Origin: an uncultured Alphaproteobacteria bacterium
Lineage (GTDB): Bacteria > Pseudomonadota > Alphaproteobacteria > RF32 > CAG-239
Direction: 5' to 3'
Assembly (NCBI GenBank): GCA_944393695.1
Contig: CALYAY010000007.1
Coordinates: 24,411-88,410, forward strand
DNA: 64,000 nt
Position numbers and translations under genes: made by a program. The notes beneath the pieces were generated by a model. That model was not told the origin of the DNA. It saw only the letters and a program-made list of their open reading frames with translations, and ran no database searches. Below, in pieces: positions 18,007-26,509 of this stretch (positions are counted from its first letter, which is position 1; each line of letters begins with the position of its first letter).

Positions 18007-20358
18007 TTAGAATTCGAGGACAGGGCGAATGTCATGCCACTCAGACTTGTCTTGATACCATAATCCGTAGCTGTAACTAAAACGCAAAAACCATACGGTA
18101 TAGCTATCATATTCAGAAGATGACCAGATGTTGTCATTTACATAGAGCTGCTCACCGTTTGCCAACACGATCCCGGCATTAATCGTTGAAAAATTGTTTT
18201 TTATGCTGTTAAATATACCGGCTGCCGGCAGGCACCAATCCCCGACGTTGGTTCCTTCGGTTGTATACACATATGATTCCCAGGCCGCCGGACAAGAACC
18301 GTTTGTTCCGTCCGCGGTTATTACGGCGGTATTTTCACAACTGGCAAAATCTTGGGCGGCGTCTGATGCTAATGAATAGTTGGACAGACTGGAAATGTCT
18401 GTACCATATCCGTTGCTATCCCATTCATTGGTACCTATTGGTTTCAGCGCCATGGCCTGAGCACAGTTGCCGTCTGAACTTTTATAAACCACCACCGCAA
18501 TCGGGGGCTTGCCGGAAACGACAGAGGAAGCACAAGTTCCGTCGCTGTAGACAATATCGCCGATATTGCAGTTTTTAGCATAACCGTTACACTTGCCCCA
18601 TTCGGCTCTTTCCGCTTTTTTACAGGTGTTGGTATCATAGTCGTAAGAATATCCTTCCTGACAGAACGGAATGACAGGACGAATTCTATTTACAGATTTT
18701 TTGCTGGTAGTAGCTAATCCACAGTGATTGTCCATTCCATAGCCGGAATGATAATAAGCTTTATAACTTCCTTTGAGCCATACAGAAGACTGATGGGAAC
18801 CTTCAGTTGATGATATGATGGCTTCTCTTAACAACTCCTGACCTTTTATTAATTTATATCCCGAATCAATTTCGCTTGATTTGTAGAAAAATGAAGCCAA
18901 TACACCGGCAGCAGGCAGACACCAATCGCCAGGTTCTGTTCCTTCTGTTTTATATTCATAAGCAGCCCATGCTGCAGGAAATTTGTCTTTATCACCTAAA
19001 GCCATAAGATCTTTTGTGTGTTTGCAACTGTCAAGATCTTCAGATGCCAATACATCTGAACGTCTGTCACTTGCATAATGGGTTGTTCCATCCCCCCAAT
19101 TTGATATTGAAATTTGCTCCAAAGCTATGGCTTCTCCGCTGCCATCAGCATAAGAACATATAACGACTCCTATGGGAGTTTTGCCTTCAATCAAATTTTT
19201 GGAACGAGCCATGTCGCTGTATAAAATATAGCCGTGTTCGTTTCCTTTCATGCAATCATTTATATTACAAGAAGCTTGTCTGCAGACACTTCCGTCCCAA
19301 CCATAATCCCAGTCGTCGCACTCACAGCTTTGATATAATCCATTGCAGGCTTCACTGGAGCCGCTGGTTTCATGGCTTCCGGTACAGGTATATTTATAAT
19401 CTTCCGAACATTGGGCTGTACAAGTTTTGGTGCTTTCATTCCAGTCGTAGCCGGGTTGACATCCGGTTTTATAATAAAGACCGGAACAGTCTTCATAGGT
19501 GCAGGTGAAGGGTGCGGGACAGCTGGTGAGGCTGCCGAGATTGGGGCAAGCCTTACAGTTGTCATACATGGTGGTTGTTCCCGACAGGCAGGTCTTTGCC
19601 CCGGCTTCTCCGCCCATAGAACCGCAGTCCATATATCCGTCACAGGGATTGGGTTTGATTTTATACTTGGTTTTACCGTCGCAATCCAGACAAGCCTCAC
19701 CGTCCTGGACATAGCCCTCGGGAATGGTGGTATAATCATATCCCGCACCGCAGGGCGTGCATTCACAGGAGGCATATTTCCCGTTGCAGGCCTCTCCCAC
19801 GCCGTGATACGGCTCCTCGCAAGTGACGTAATCACTCGGACAAGAAGAGACACATTTTTCAAAATAAGTTCTGTCGTAAGGGCAATAATTATACGGTTCA
19901 TAACCTTCCGGACAGGATGTCAGGGTATAACCTTCTTCTATGCAGCGTTTGTCATTATCCAACTCATAATCATCTCCCGATCCTCCCGGCGGCACCCCGC
20001 CGTCATCCTCATCGGCGTTGTTACCGCTAAACTCATTCCCCGAACAGTTGGTTGTGTCGGTCACAAAGCAGGCCGCCGCGAGTTTTATTTTATCTTTTCC
20101 ACCTCGCCCTTGAGGGGAGAGGTCGGAGCGCAAGCTCCGGGTGAGGGTGACAAACAAATCATCCTTATCAAAATCTTCGAGTGAAGACAAATGAGCGGCC
20201 GTGAGGTGTGAAGTGTGTGTAGAAACATGTGATTTAAGCATGGCCGCACTTAACACCGGAGGCGTATCATCAGGATTAAAACCGGCATAACACAAATCAG
20301 CCCCGGCAATAAAGGACATGCAGGAAACCGACAACATGAGTATAGTTTTGTTCATCAT
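18007..20358 (-). CDS. Secreted cysteine-rich modular protein, paralogue 2 with two DUF1566-like domains (783 aa)
   Basis: The start is ATG 20358, with AGAGGTG upstream and the same MMNKT signal peptide as paralogue 1. After SLEDF comes an in-frame repeat-derived segment (DNA about 20099-20152), then AACFVTDTTNCSGNEF and the family core (CTPC, CLDCDGKTKYKIKPNPCDG, CPAPFTCTYEDCSGLYY). It has fewer Cys-rich units than paralogue 1. The C-terminal half carries two consecutive DUF1566/Lcl-like domains. Each begins with (L)YSD..., passes TPIGVV and 'TEG..GDWCLPAAG', and ends with a W-rich SS.E/VW part and 'RPV'. Such domains occur in surface and lectin-like proteins, so binding is a plausible role, not shown. 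The second domain ends VLEF. Confidence 0.87.
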   Translation of the reverse strand: MMNKTILMLSVSCMSFIAGADLCYAGFNPDDTPPVLSAAMLKSHVSTHTSHLTAAHLSSLEDFDKDDLFVTLTRSLRSDLSPQGRGGKDKIKLAAACFVTDTTNCSGNEFSGNNADEDDGGVPPGGSGDDYELDNDKRCIEEGYTLTSCPEGYEPYNYCPYDRTYFEKCVSSCPSDYVTCEEPYHGVGEACNGKYASCECTPCGAGYDYTTIPEGYVQDGEACLDCDGKTKYKIKPNPCDGYMDCGSMGGEAGAKTCLSGTTTMYDNCKACPNLGSLTSCPAPFTCTYEDCSGLYYKTGCQPGYDWNESTKTCTAQCSEDYKYTCTGSHETSGSSEACNGLYQSCECDDWDYGWDGSVCRQASCNINDCMKGNEHGYILYSDMARSKNLIEGKTPIGVVICSYADGSGEAIALEQISISNWGDGTTHYASDRRSDVLASEDLDSCKHTKDLMALGDKDKFPAAWAAYEYKTEGTEPGDWCLPAAGVLASFFYKSSEIDSGYKLIKGQELLREAIISSTEGSHQSSVWLKGSYKAYYHSGYGMDNHCGLATTSKKSVNRIRPVIPFCQEGYSYDYDTNTCKKAERAEWGKCNGYAKNCNIGDIVYSDGTCASSVVSGKPPIAVVVYKSSDGNCAQAMALKPIGTNEWDSNGYGTDISSLSNYSLASDAAQDFASCENTAVITADGTNGSCPAAWESYVYTTEGTNVGDWCLPAAGIFNSIKNNFSTINAGIVLANGEQLYVNDNIWSSSEYDSYTVWFLRFSYSYGLWYQDKSEWHDIRPVLEF
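20099..20152. repeat. In-frame repeat C inside paralogue 2
   Basis: The segment contains ccctcacccggagcttgcgctccgacctctcccct (here reverse strand), a palindrome-bearing element also seen at 36803-36860, 50635-50690 and, degenerate, at 63690-63727. It is translated as FVTLTRSLRSDLSPQGRGG within the mature protein. Confidence 0.8.
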
Positions 20359-20401
20359 AATAGCACCTCTGTTATTAATTACATTTGTCTTCACGAATCT
20401 A

Positions 20402-20430
20402 ATGATAACAGAAATTGAAATTGTTGTAAA
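20402..20430 (-). promoter_or_regulatory. Family promoter of paralogue 2 (TTTACA-N17-TATCAT)
   Basis: On the minus strand TTTACA (20425-20430), 17 bp and TATCAT (20402-20407) are followed by the same leader AGATTCGTGAAGACAAATG as in paralogue 1. Confidence 0.85.
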
Positions 20431-20454
20431 TAGATAATTTGGCTATATGACGGA

Positions 20455-20760
20455 AAATCGGACGAGGAGAAGGTAAGGCTAAATTTGCTCTCCCCGGCCC
20501 TCTCATCTATGAGAGGGTGACAAATTTGAAGATCCCTTGACGTTCAGGCTGGCGCTGAACGAGGGATGACATTGTTAATTTGTTTGAATGTGAAACCCTC
20601 CCCAACCCCTCCCTAAGTCTTTAGGGAGGGGATAAGTGTGGGGCTAAGTCTTTAGGGAGGGGATAAGTGTGGGGCTAAGTTTTTAGGGAGGGGGAATATG
20701 GAACTAAGGCTTTAGGGGAGGAAATATGGGGGGTAGAGAGTTCAGAGGGATGACATTGCC
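20455..20760. repeat. Intergenic repeat cluster with tandem 31-bp units
   Basis: This gene-free stretch holds repeat E (ctctcatctatgagag, about 20490-20515), repeat A (20531-20572) and repeat B. Repeat B is expanded into about four tandem units of 29-31 bp beginning ctaag(t/g)ctttaggg at 20613, 20644, 20675 and 20704. No coding region is supported. Confidence 0.8.
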
Positions 20761-20768
20761 ATTAAAGA

Positions 20769-20801
20769 AAAGCCCGCGGGAGGAAATACGCGGGCTTTGT
20801 T
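20769..20801 (-). terminator. Terminator of the 20815-22239 gene
   Basis: AAAGCCCGCG and CGCGGGCTTT form a 10-bp stem directly after the minus-strand stop codon, followed on that strand by TTTTCTTT. Confidence 0.85.
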
Positions 20802-20814
20802 TTACCGATGACTG

Positions 20815-22239
20815 TTATTTACAATCAAGGTAACAGGTTGAACTGCCGTAAGTTGTTTGTGTGCATTGTTTTCCGGCAGGAATGCTGTCTAATAATCCGG
20901 CATCAGCGCAGGTTTTGGGACGGCAGACATAGCACAGGCTGCCGGCTTCGGTGCGAGAGGCTCCGGTTTGGATTTCGTCAGCACCGCAAGGGGTTTGGGT
21001 TCCCTCTGAGCAAGTGTCGTTTTTATCCCGGCAGATGTAGCAGAAGTTTCCGGCTTCGGTCAGCAAGGTTCCCATCTGGATCTGATTGGCTGAGCATTTG
21101 TTTTTGGACGAACCTGACGGACAGGTGTCATTTTTGCAGACATGGCAGGTGCTTCCGGCTTCGGTTACAGAAGTTCTGATTTCAACCTCGTCCGGCCCAC
21201 ACGGGGTTTTGCTGCCCTCGGCGCAGGTATCGTCTTTGGGCTGGCACATATAGCACATGGAACCGTCTTCGGCATAAGCCACGCCACTCTGATATTCTTT
21301 GTCGGTGCAGGCTTCTTTGCGGCTGCCGCTCGGGCAAGTGCTGCTCTTGTCACGGCAGACATAGCACAGACTGCCGGCTTCAGTGCGGGAAGTGCTGACA
21401 ACAGCCTGGTTTTCGCCGCAGGGCGTTTTGCTGCCTTCCGTGCAGACATCATTTTTGTCGGTACAAATATATTTGGTTACCCCGGAACAATCCGTACAAA
21501 TTGACTGATTCTGGTTGGGGGCACAAGGGGTTAACTGACCGCTGCAAGTTTCACTGCCGCCATTGACGCAGCCTTTGCAAACCATATGGGTGCCGCCGCA
21601 GCCGTCATCTTCGTCTTCAACACCATAAGGGCATTCCGAAGGCGAAACATCGGGTTTGGGCGTGCATTGTTTGCAAACGAGCATGGTGCCGCCACAGCCG
21701 TCGTCACCGATTTCTACACCGTATAAACAACTGGCTTCATCAACGGGAGCTTTCGGGGTGCAGCCTTTACAAACGTTTCTGGTACCGCCGCAACCGTCAG
21801 AGGCCGTGGCATATCCATAAGGACAATTGGTTTCATCCGGCAGAGGCATACAAGAGTTGCAAACGGTTCTGGTTCCGCCGCAGCCATCGGAAGCTGTGGT
21901 TGTTCCGTAAGGGCAATCGGTTTCATCGGCCAAACGCACGCAGGTTTTGCAGACATAGCGTTTGCCGCCGCAGCCGTCATCGGCCAACTCGCGGCCATAG
22001 TCACAATTAGTCTGGTCGGCCAGAGGTGTACAAATCTTTTCCGGTTCATCAAATTCATAACCGCTGCATCTTCCGGAATCGGTAATAAAACAAACTTCGC
22101 TGTATTGTTTTGCAGATTTTGGAGATTCAAGAGATAAAAACAGGTCTGACGACAGGTTTTCATCCGGAACAAAGATTCCGGCAAAGGCCGGTGAACTTAA
22201 TATAGAAAATGACAAAAATATTGTAACAAACTTGCGCAT
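20815..22239 (-). CDS. Secreted cysteine-rich repeat protein with two repeat classes (474 aa)
   Basis: Function unknown. The start is ATG 22239, with GGAGG 7 nt upstream and a clear signal peptide (MRKFVTIFLSFSILSSPAFA). The mature N-terminus has VCFITDSGRCSGYEF, a variant of the CFVTDT..CSGNEF motif of the paralogue family. There follow about six units of roughly 32 residues with pattern C.P..ETNCPYG...SDGCGGTR.VCK.C. Then come about six units of roughly 37 residues with pattern 'S.TPCG..Q...S.TEAGSLCYVCRDK.DTC..GS'. The protein ends in a short CYLDCK tail without a DUF1566-like tip. It probably forms an elongated disulfide-stapled stalk. The unit DGCGGTRTVC also occurs once in the 50418-52457 protein. 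Confidence 0.82.
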   Translation of the reverse strand: MRKFVTIFLSFSILSSPAFAGIFVPDENLSSDLFLSLESPKSAKQYSEVCFITDSGRCSGYEFDEPEKICTPLADQTNCDYGRELADDGCGGKRYVCKTCVRLADETDCPYGTTTASDGCGGTRTVCNSCMPLPDETNCPYGYATASDGCGGTRNVCKGCTPKAPVDEASCLYGVEIGDDGCGGTMLVCKQCTPKPDVSPSECPYGVEDEDDGCGGTHMVCKGCVNGGSETCSGQLTPCAPNQNQSICTDCSGVTKYICTDKNDVCTEGSKTPCGENQAVVSTSRTEAGSLCYVCRDKSSTCPSGSRKEACTDKEYQSGVAYAEDGSMCYMCQPKDDTCAEGSKTPCGPDEVEIRTSVTEAGSTCHVCKNDTCPSGSSKNKCSANQIQMGTLLTEAGNFCYICRDKNDTCSEGTQTPCGADEIQTGASRTEAGSLCYVCRPKTCADAGLLDSIPAGKQCTQTTYGSSTCYLDCK

Positions 22240-22280
22240 AATATTTCCTCCTTTCGCAGAATTGCTCAATATTCGCGTAC

Positions 22281-22308
22281 ATTATACACAAATTCGTATT
22301 TTTGTCAA
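22281..22308 (-). promoter_or_regulatory. Near-consensus sigma-70 promoter of the 20815-22239 gene
   Basis: On the minus strand TTGACA (22303-22308), a 16-bp spacer and TATAAT (22281-22286) lie about 40 bp upstream of the start codon. It differs from the TTTACA family promoter used by the four paralogues. Confidence 0.85.
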
Positions 22309-22355
22309 TTATGTATTTATTACAGTTTTATTACAAATTTTTGGCCATTTTATGT

Positions 22356-22991
22356 TTATCTCTCAGTGAAAACCGGTTGTCCGTTCCAGAGGGAAAAATC
22401 AATCAAGGGATATTTTTCTTTATCCGGCAGGTTAAAGTGCCACCATTCATGTTCAAGCGCCGTAAAACCGGCTTGTTCCATTAGCCGGCGAAGCATATCG
22501 CGATTGGCGACGGCCCGGGCTGCTGCCGGATCATTCCAGGTATATTTGGCTTTTTCAAGATGATGACGAAAATCATCCCATCGGCCGGCGGAAATCTCAT
22601 CGGCATAAAAAGGTGAGTAGGCATCTACCGCACAAGGAAAATCAAGCTCTTGTCCCTTGTCATCCGTCAGAATAACGTCAATTGCTGAGGCATGGCAATG
22701 CTGGGATAATTCCGGTTTGCGGGCAAAAAAGCCGGGCATGGGAATAATTTCAAGCATCATATTATGAGCCAGCGGCGGACGATAGGCATCGCGGATTTTC
22801 AAGCGAAGCCCGCGGGATTGAAGCACGGGGATTAGTTTTTGAAGGTTTTGGTATAAATCAGACTGCACAAAACAGCGGTTGCCCAGCCCTACCCTGCCGT
22901 AAACATTGGTTTTCAACATGTTGGCGGTTCCACTGTACATCAGGTCAACAATAAAAGTTTCGGAAGTTTTTATCTCTATCAGATTTGCCAT
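22356..22991 (-). CDS. D-alanyl-D-alanine dipeptidase, VanX/DdpX family
   Basis: This family of zinc M15 peptidases cleaves free D-Ala-D-Ala. The protein of about 211 residues has the zinc-site signature SQHCHASAIDV (His and Asp seven residues apart, as in VanX) and the C-terminal EHEWWHF motif with the catalytic Glu and third His ligand. RDAYRPP upstream is also typical. No signal peptide is seen, so it is probably cytoplasmic. ATG 22991 is chosen; an in-frame TTG at 23006 would add five residues, and neither has a strong Shine-Dalgarno. No VanH or VanA partners are adjacent, so a role in D-Ala-D-Ala turnover or salvage is more likely than glycopeptide resistance. Confidence 0.88.
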   Translation of the reverse strand: MANLIEIKTSETFIVDLMYSGTANMLKTNVYGRVGLGNRCFVQSDLYQNLQKLIPVLQSRGLRLKIRDAYRPPLAHNMMLEIIPMPGFFARKPELSQHCHASAIDVILTDDKGQELDFPCAVDAYSPFYADEISAGRWDDFRHHLEKAKYTWNDPAAARAVANRDMLRRLMEQAGFTALEHEWWHFNLPDKEKYPLIDFSLWNGQPVFTER

Positions 22992-23065
22992 TTTTTTCTG
23001 TCGCAATTGTTATAAAAATCAATTGATTATTTACCGTTGAATTCATTTTGTCAACAAGCCAAAAC

Positions 23066-23093
23066 AAAACCCCGGAAAAAACAACGGGGTTTT
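23066..23093 (-). terminator. Terminator of the 23117-23629 gene
   Basis: AAAACCCCG and CGGGGTTTT form a stem after the minus-strand stop codon, followed on that strand by TTTTG. Confidence 0.75.
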
Positions 23094-23116
23094 GCCTGTA
23101 TATAAGTTCTTTATGT

Positions 23117-23629
23117 TTAAGCGTAAACGGCGGTTTCTATTCCGTATTTACCCGGATGGGCGGGAAAGCCGACATTCCGGGACATGCCTCCGATGTATTC
23201 AAGAAATTCTTCTTTAAATTGATGAATGTCGCCATATTTCATATCGCGGACATAGCAGTTGATGACCATGTATAAATGTTCTTTTAAGCCGATGGTCATG
23301 GATGACAGCAGATTAAGTTTCTTTTGCATAATGTTGACATAACCGCTGTCTTGTCTGCCCTGCAGGGAATGAATGCCTTTAATGCGGCGGCGAATATTAT
23401 TGATTGTTTTGGAATTGCGTTCAATCTGTAGTCTGGCCAGAACATCATAATAGTTAATTAAGCTTTCACTTTCTGTCACGCCGTTAATAATACGATGAAT
23501 TTCCTCAGACGGGTTATCTTTCCGGATTGTCCGCAGCAAAAACTCAAACAAGGACATTTTGCTTTTTTTTGCAATTGCCAAGTCTTCGATAAATGCCTCT
23601 CCAAGCGTTTGATATCTTACCTCTACCAT
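23117..23629 (-). CDS. Hypothetical protein (170 aa)
   Basis: Not recognised. The sequence is mostly helical and charged, with no signal peptide or membrane segment. It contains segments such as SLFEFLLRTIRKDNPSEEIH and NNIRRRIKGIHSLQGRQD. A GGAGG-type Shine-Dalgarno (AAGGAGGTCCGGCT) precedes the ATG. It has its own terminator and lies between the VanX-like gene and the solenoid protein gene. It is similar in size and helical character to the unknown protein at 42611-43123, but I see no clear sequence similarity. Confidence 0.65.
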   Translation of the reverse strand: MVEVRYQTLGEAFIEDLAIAKKSKMSLFEFLLRTIRKDNPSEEIHRIINGVTESESLINYYDVLARLQIERNSKTINNIRRRIKGIHSLQGRQDSGYVNIMQKKLNLLSSMTIGLKEHLYMVINCYVRDMKYGDIHQFKEEFLEYIGGMSRNVGFPAHPGKYGIETAVYA

Positions 23630-23742
23630 AGCCGGACCTCCTTCATTGCCAGTTCATAATTATATAGATCTTTCGATATAATTATTTTAGCATAAAAAAG
23701 GGGGAGAGACAATATATTTTTGTAACAAAAACGTAACAATTC

Positions 23743-25083
23743 TCAGTGCGGGAAACGTTTGATTGTCCGAAGGAGGCTTTTTCGGAAAACGCGCAAAAAA
23801 CTGCCGAGCCCCCTGCCCGCAAATTTTATCCGGCGAAATTGATAAAAGACATAAGGTTCCTGAACTTTAACCAACAGCGGACGAGGAGAATCAATAATTT
23901 TGTAATCATTATTCCGGGGGAGTTTTAACAAAGCCAAATTCCGGCAGCCGGAAAAAATAAAACGACCGGCACAAGGCGGCAGAGCCTGAACATAAACCAC
24001 GCGGGAGCCGCTGAAATCAATTCTTCCCTGGAAATGAGCTCCCAGACGAACCGTCTTGACGGACGGACAATCCGTAAAAATTATTTCTCCGGACGCTTCG
24101 GCTCCAAGCTCAAAATTTTGTATTGTCCGGTCATTGCTTAAGTCAATGTATCCGCTAAAATCCCTGCCGACAGATACTGCCCGTATTCCCTGCCGGGCCG
24201 TGATGCTGCTGCCGCTGAAACGGCCGGAAAAGGAGTTGCCGATTTTGACGAAGGAGGCCAAGACCGAAGAACAGACAACGGGCGAGCTGCAACCGCTGCC
24301 GATTTTTATTCCGCGGTAAAACATGCACAGGTTAATGTTTATGCCGGCATTGCATCCTTCTTTGATATTCAGGTGTTTCAGATAAATGTCCTGAATGCTG
24401 AGACTGCCGCCGAAATTTTTTCCGATGTCCAGGGAAAGAACATTCTCTCCGGAATGATAACTGATGTCGGCCCGGCAGTCAGAACCAAGCTTAATCCGGC
24501 GGATGCTGCTGCGGGAAAGGAATATCCGGCCGGTGAAATTATCGGCCACGTGCAGTTTTTTTATGGTGCGGCATTCCCGCAAGTCAATATCAAGGCTGCT
24601 GCCGGAAGCGATGCTGATGTTTTTGACTCCGGAATGCAACAGGTTCAGAGTGCAGTTTTCGGTTTTTGCCGGAACGGAAAGATTGTGGAGGGAAAGGCTG
24701 TTAACAACGATAACGGCATTTTTGCCCTCGTGGAAATAGCGGTTAAGCCCCCGGCGGTGCAATGCGGAAGTTGTCAGATATTCTTTATGTCCGTCGGGAT
24801 ATTTGATAACAGTAATGCCCAGTCTTCTTGCCGCATCTGCCGAAATATCGCATTTTTCATTAATAACCGCGGCAGCCAGTTTGTTGATAATTCTTGCCGG
24901 AACAGTACGTCCGGCATGGGGGCGAAAGTCGGAAACCAGGTTTCCGTTTTTATTCAGGACGGCAAATATCAATCCGTCACGGCGGCGCAAAAAACAGGAA
25001 GTTTCACTGCCCGGCGTTTTTTCCAGACGGAAGAAATAACTGATTTTTTGAACAAGGTTGTCTGTGGCCATCGGTTTTAGCAT
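23743..25083 (-). CDS. Repeat protein of solenoid type (446 aa)
   Basis: Not assigned to a known family. From about residue 140 to 405 it is built of repeats of roughly 22-24 residues with the pattern 'I..(L/V).(L/I)G..(F/C).G.I.(L/F)S.S.', for example VKIGNSFSGRFSGSS, VSVGRDFSGYIDLSND and VRLGAHFQGRIDFSGS. This suggests a beta-solenoid or leucine-rich-repeat-like fold. The N-terminal 130 residues look globular, and the C-terminus is basic (RRIKFAGRGLGSFLRVFRKS). There is no signal peptide, so a cytoplasmic location or non-Sec export is implied. It is divergently transcribed from the glycosyltransferase at 25239. Confidence 0.7.
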   Translation of the reverse strand: MLKPMATDNLVQKISYFFRLEKTPGSETSCFLRRRDGLIFAVLNKNGNLVSDFRPHAGRTVPARIINKLAAAVINEKCDISADAARRLGITVIKYPDGHKEYLTTSALHRRGLNRYFHEGKNAVIVVNSLSLHNLSVPAKTENCTLNLLHSGVKNISIASGSSLDIDLRECRTIKKLHVADNFTGRIFLSRSSIRRIKLGSDCRADISYHSGENVLSLDIGKNFGGSLSIQDIYLKHLNIKEGCNAGININLCMFYRGIKIGSGCSSPVVCSSVLASFVKIGNSFSGRFSGSSITARQGIRAVSVGRDFSGYIDLSNDRTIQNFELGAEASGEIIFTDCPSVKTVRLGAHFQGRIDFSGSRVVYVQALPPCAGRFIFSGCRNLALLKLPRNNDYKIIDSPRPLLVKVQEPYVFYQFRRIKFAGRGLGSFLRVFRKSLLRTIKRFPH

Positions 25084-25238
25084 TTTGAACGTTTTATCCG
25101 GGTTTTTATGGTATATATCAGTGATTAATATAAAATTAAAGTCAAAATCATTTGCTAAATAATAAAATTTATTATATGAAAAATAAAAAGCTTATTATAT
25201 GAATATATGAAACGGAAAAAAGAACGGAGTTCGTCTTT

Positions 25239-26291
25239 ATGAAGCGCATTATTCATGTGTCCAATTTTAATCTGCTGCGTTTGAAAGGCTGTTTTATCAA
25301 CGGAATGCCGACAAAAATATCCAACGGCTTTATCCGCAACGGCTATTTTGTGATGAACTATCCCGACCGGGATTTGTGCCGGATGTTCGGCTACGGACAT
25401 ATGAACTTTTTGGGAAAATGCCGCCTAAACAAACATCTTATCGAATATTGCCGGACAATAAAGCCCGAAGGGCTGATTATCGGACATGCCGATGCCGTCA
25501 ATCTGGACACGCTGCTGGAAATCAAAAATATGCTGCCGGAACTGAGAGTGCTGCAGTGGAGCTGCGACTGGATTGTGCCGGGAGCGGCGAAAAGAAATAT
25601 CGCCGCGCTGAAAAAATATTCGCCGGCGGTGGATGTGATGATGATTACAACCGGAGACAAAAAGCTTTTGTCCCAGTTTGTCACGGGGAAAAACAGGGTG
25701 GCCTATCTGCCGAATATTGCCGACAAGTCAATTGAGGACGGGCAGGCTTTCACGCTTGAAAATCCGCCTTTTGACATTATGCTGGCAGCGAGCACCGGGC
25801 TGCGCCAGTTTGCGGGAAAAGACGAGCAAATCGAAGATATTGTCGATGAATCGTCGCGCAAAGTTCCGGGGCTGAAGTGGAAGTTGGCGGGGATAAAAAA
25901 TAATCCGGGACTTAACGGCTATGAATATATTGATGCCCTGAAACAATCGGCCATGGGGCTGAATCTGAGCCGTCTGAATGACATTTATCATTACAGTTCG
26001 GACAGGCTGGCGCATATTATGGCAAACGGCGGACTGGCTTTTATTGACCGGAGAACGGGTTTTGACGATATGTTTGACGAAAGTGAGGCCGCTTTTTATT
26101 TCAGCCGCGAGGAATTTTTCGACAAGTTGGACTTTTTCAAAAGAAATCCACGGCAGCGCATGGAAAATGCCCGGCGGGGATATGAAAAAATTCACCGGGA
26201 ATTCAATGAAAAAGTCATTGCCAATTATATGGCTGATTTGTTGTTCGGGGAAAAGTCCGAACGGAAAAGCTGGAAATGCGAAATTGATTAA
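25239..26291 (+). CDS. Glycosyltransferase, CgeB/GT4-like
   Basis: The 350-residue protein is probably a nucleotide-sugar glycosyltransferase of GT-B fold. The C-terminal half, 'YSSDRLAHIMANGGLAFIDR' then 'AFYFSREEFFDKLDFFKRNP' and RRGYEKIHREFNEK, matches the glycosyl transferases group 1 variant seen in CgeB-like proteins. The N-terminal half has alternating strands and helices (EGLIIGHADAVNLDTLLEIK). The Shine-Dalgarno region is weak. It stands alone between the divergent solenoid gene and the giant autotransporter, so modification of either surface product is possible but only inferred. Confidence 0.7.
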   Translation: MKRIIHVSNFNLLRLKGCFINGMPTKISNGFIRNGYFVMNYPDRDLCRMFGYGHMNFLGKCRLNKHLIEYCRTIKPEGLIIGHADAVNLDTLLEIKNMLPELRVLQWSCDWIVPGAAKRNIAALKKYSPAVDVMMITTGDKKLLSQFVTGKNRVAYLPNIADKSIEDGQAFTLENPPFDIMLAASTGLRQFAGKDEQIEDIVDESSRKVPGLKWKLAGIKNNPGLNGYEYIDALKQSAMGLNLSRLNDIYHYSSDRLAHIMANGGLAFIDRRTGFDDMFDESEAAFYFSREEFFDKLDFFKRNPRQRMENARRGYEKIHREFNEKVIANYMADLLFGEKSERKSWKCEID

Positions 26292-26509
26292 AAGTGAAAA
26301 GTAAAGAGAATATTCTTTTTTTCAACAAGTTTTTTATTTTTTATCCCTAAATTATTCAAATAAAACCGTATATTTTTTTATTTTCAAAAAGCGTTGTATA
26401 ACTTTTGGGGCTTTATTGACGCTGTTTATTCCTCTTGTTAAGAATGTATTAATTATTGGTGGGTCTGTGCCTTTGTGTGTATACAAAACAGGATGAATTG
26501 ACAGGGTTT

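Noticed and set aside
19372..20184. 270-residue plus-strand frame opposite paralogue 2
   Set aside because: It is a shadow of the Cys-rich gene; the hydrophobic composition arises from reverse-complement codons.
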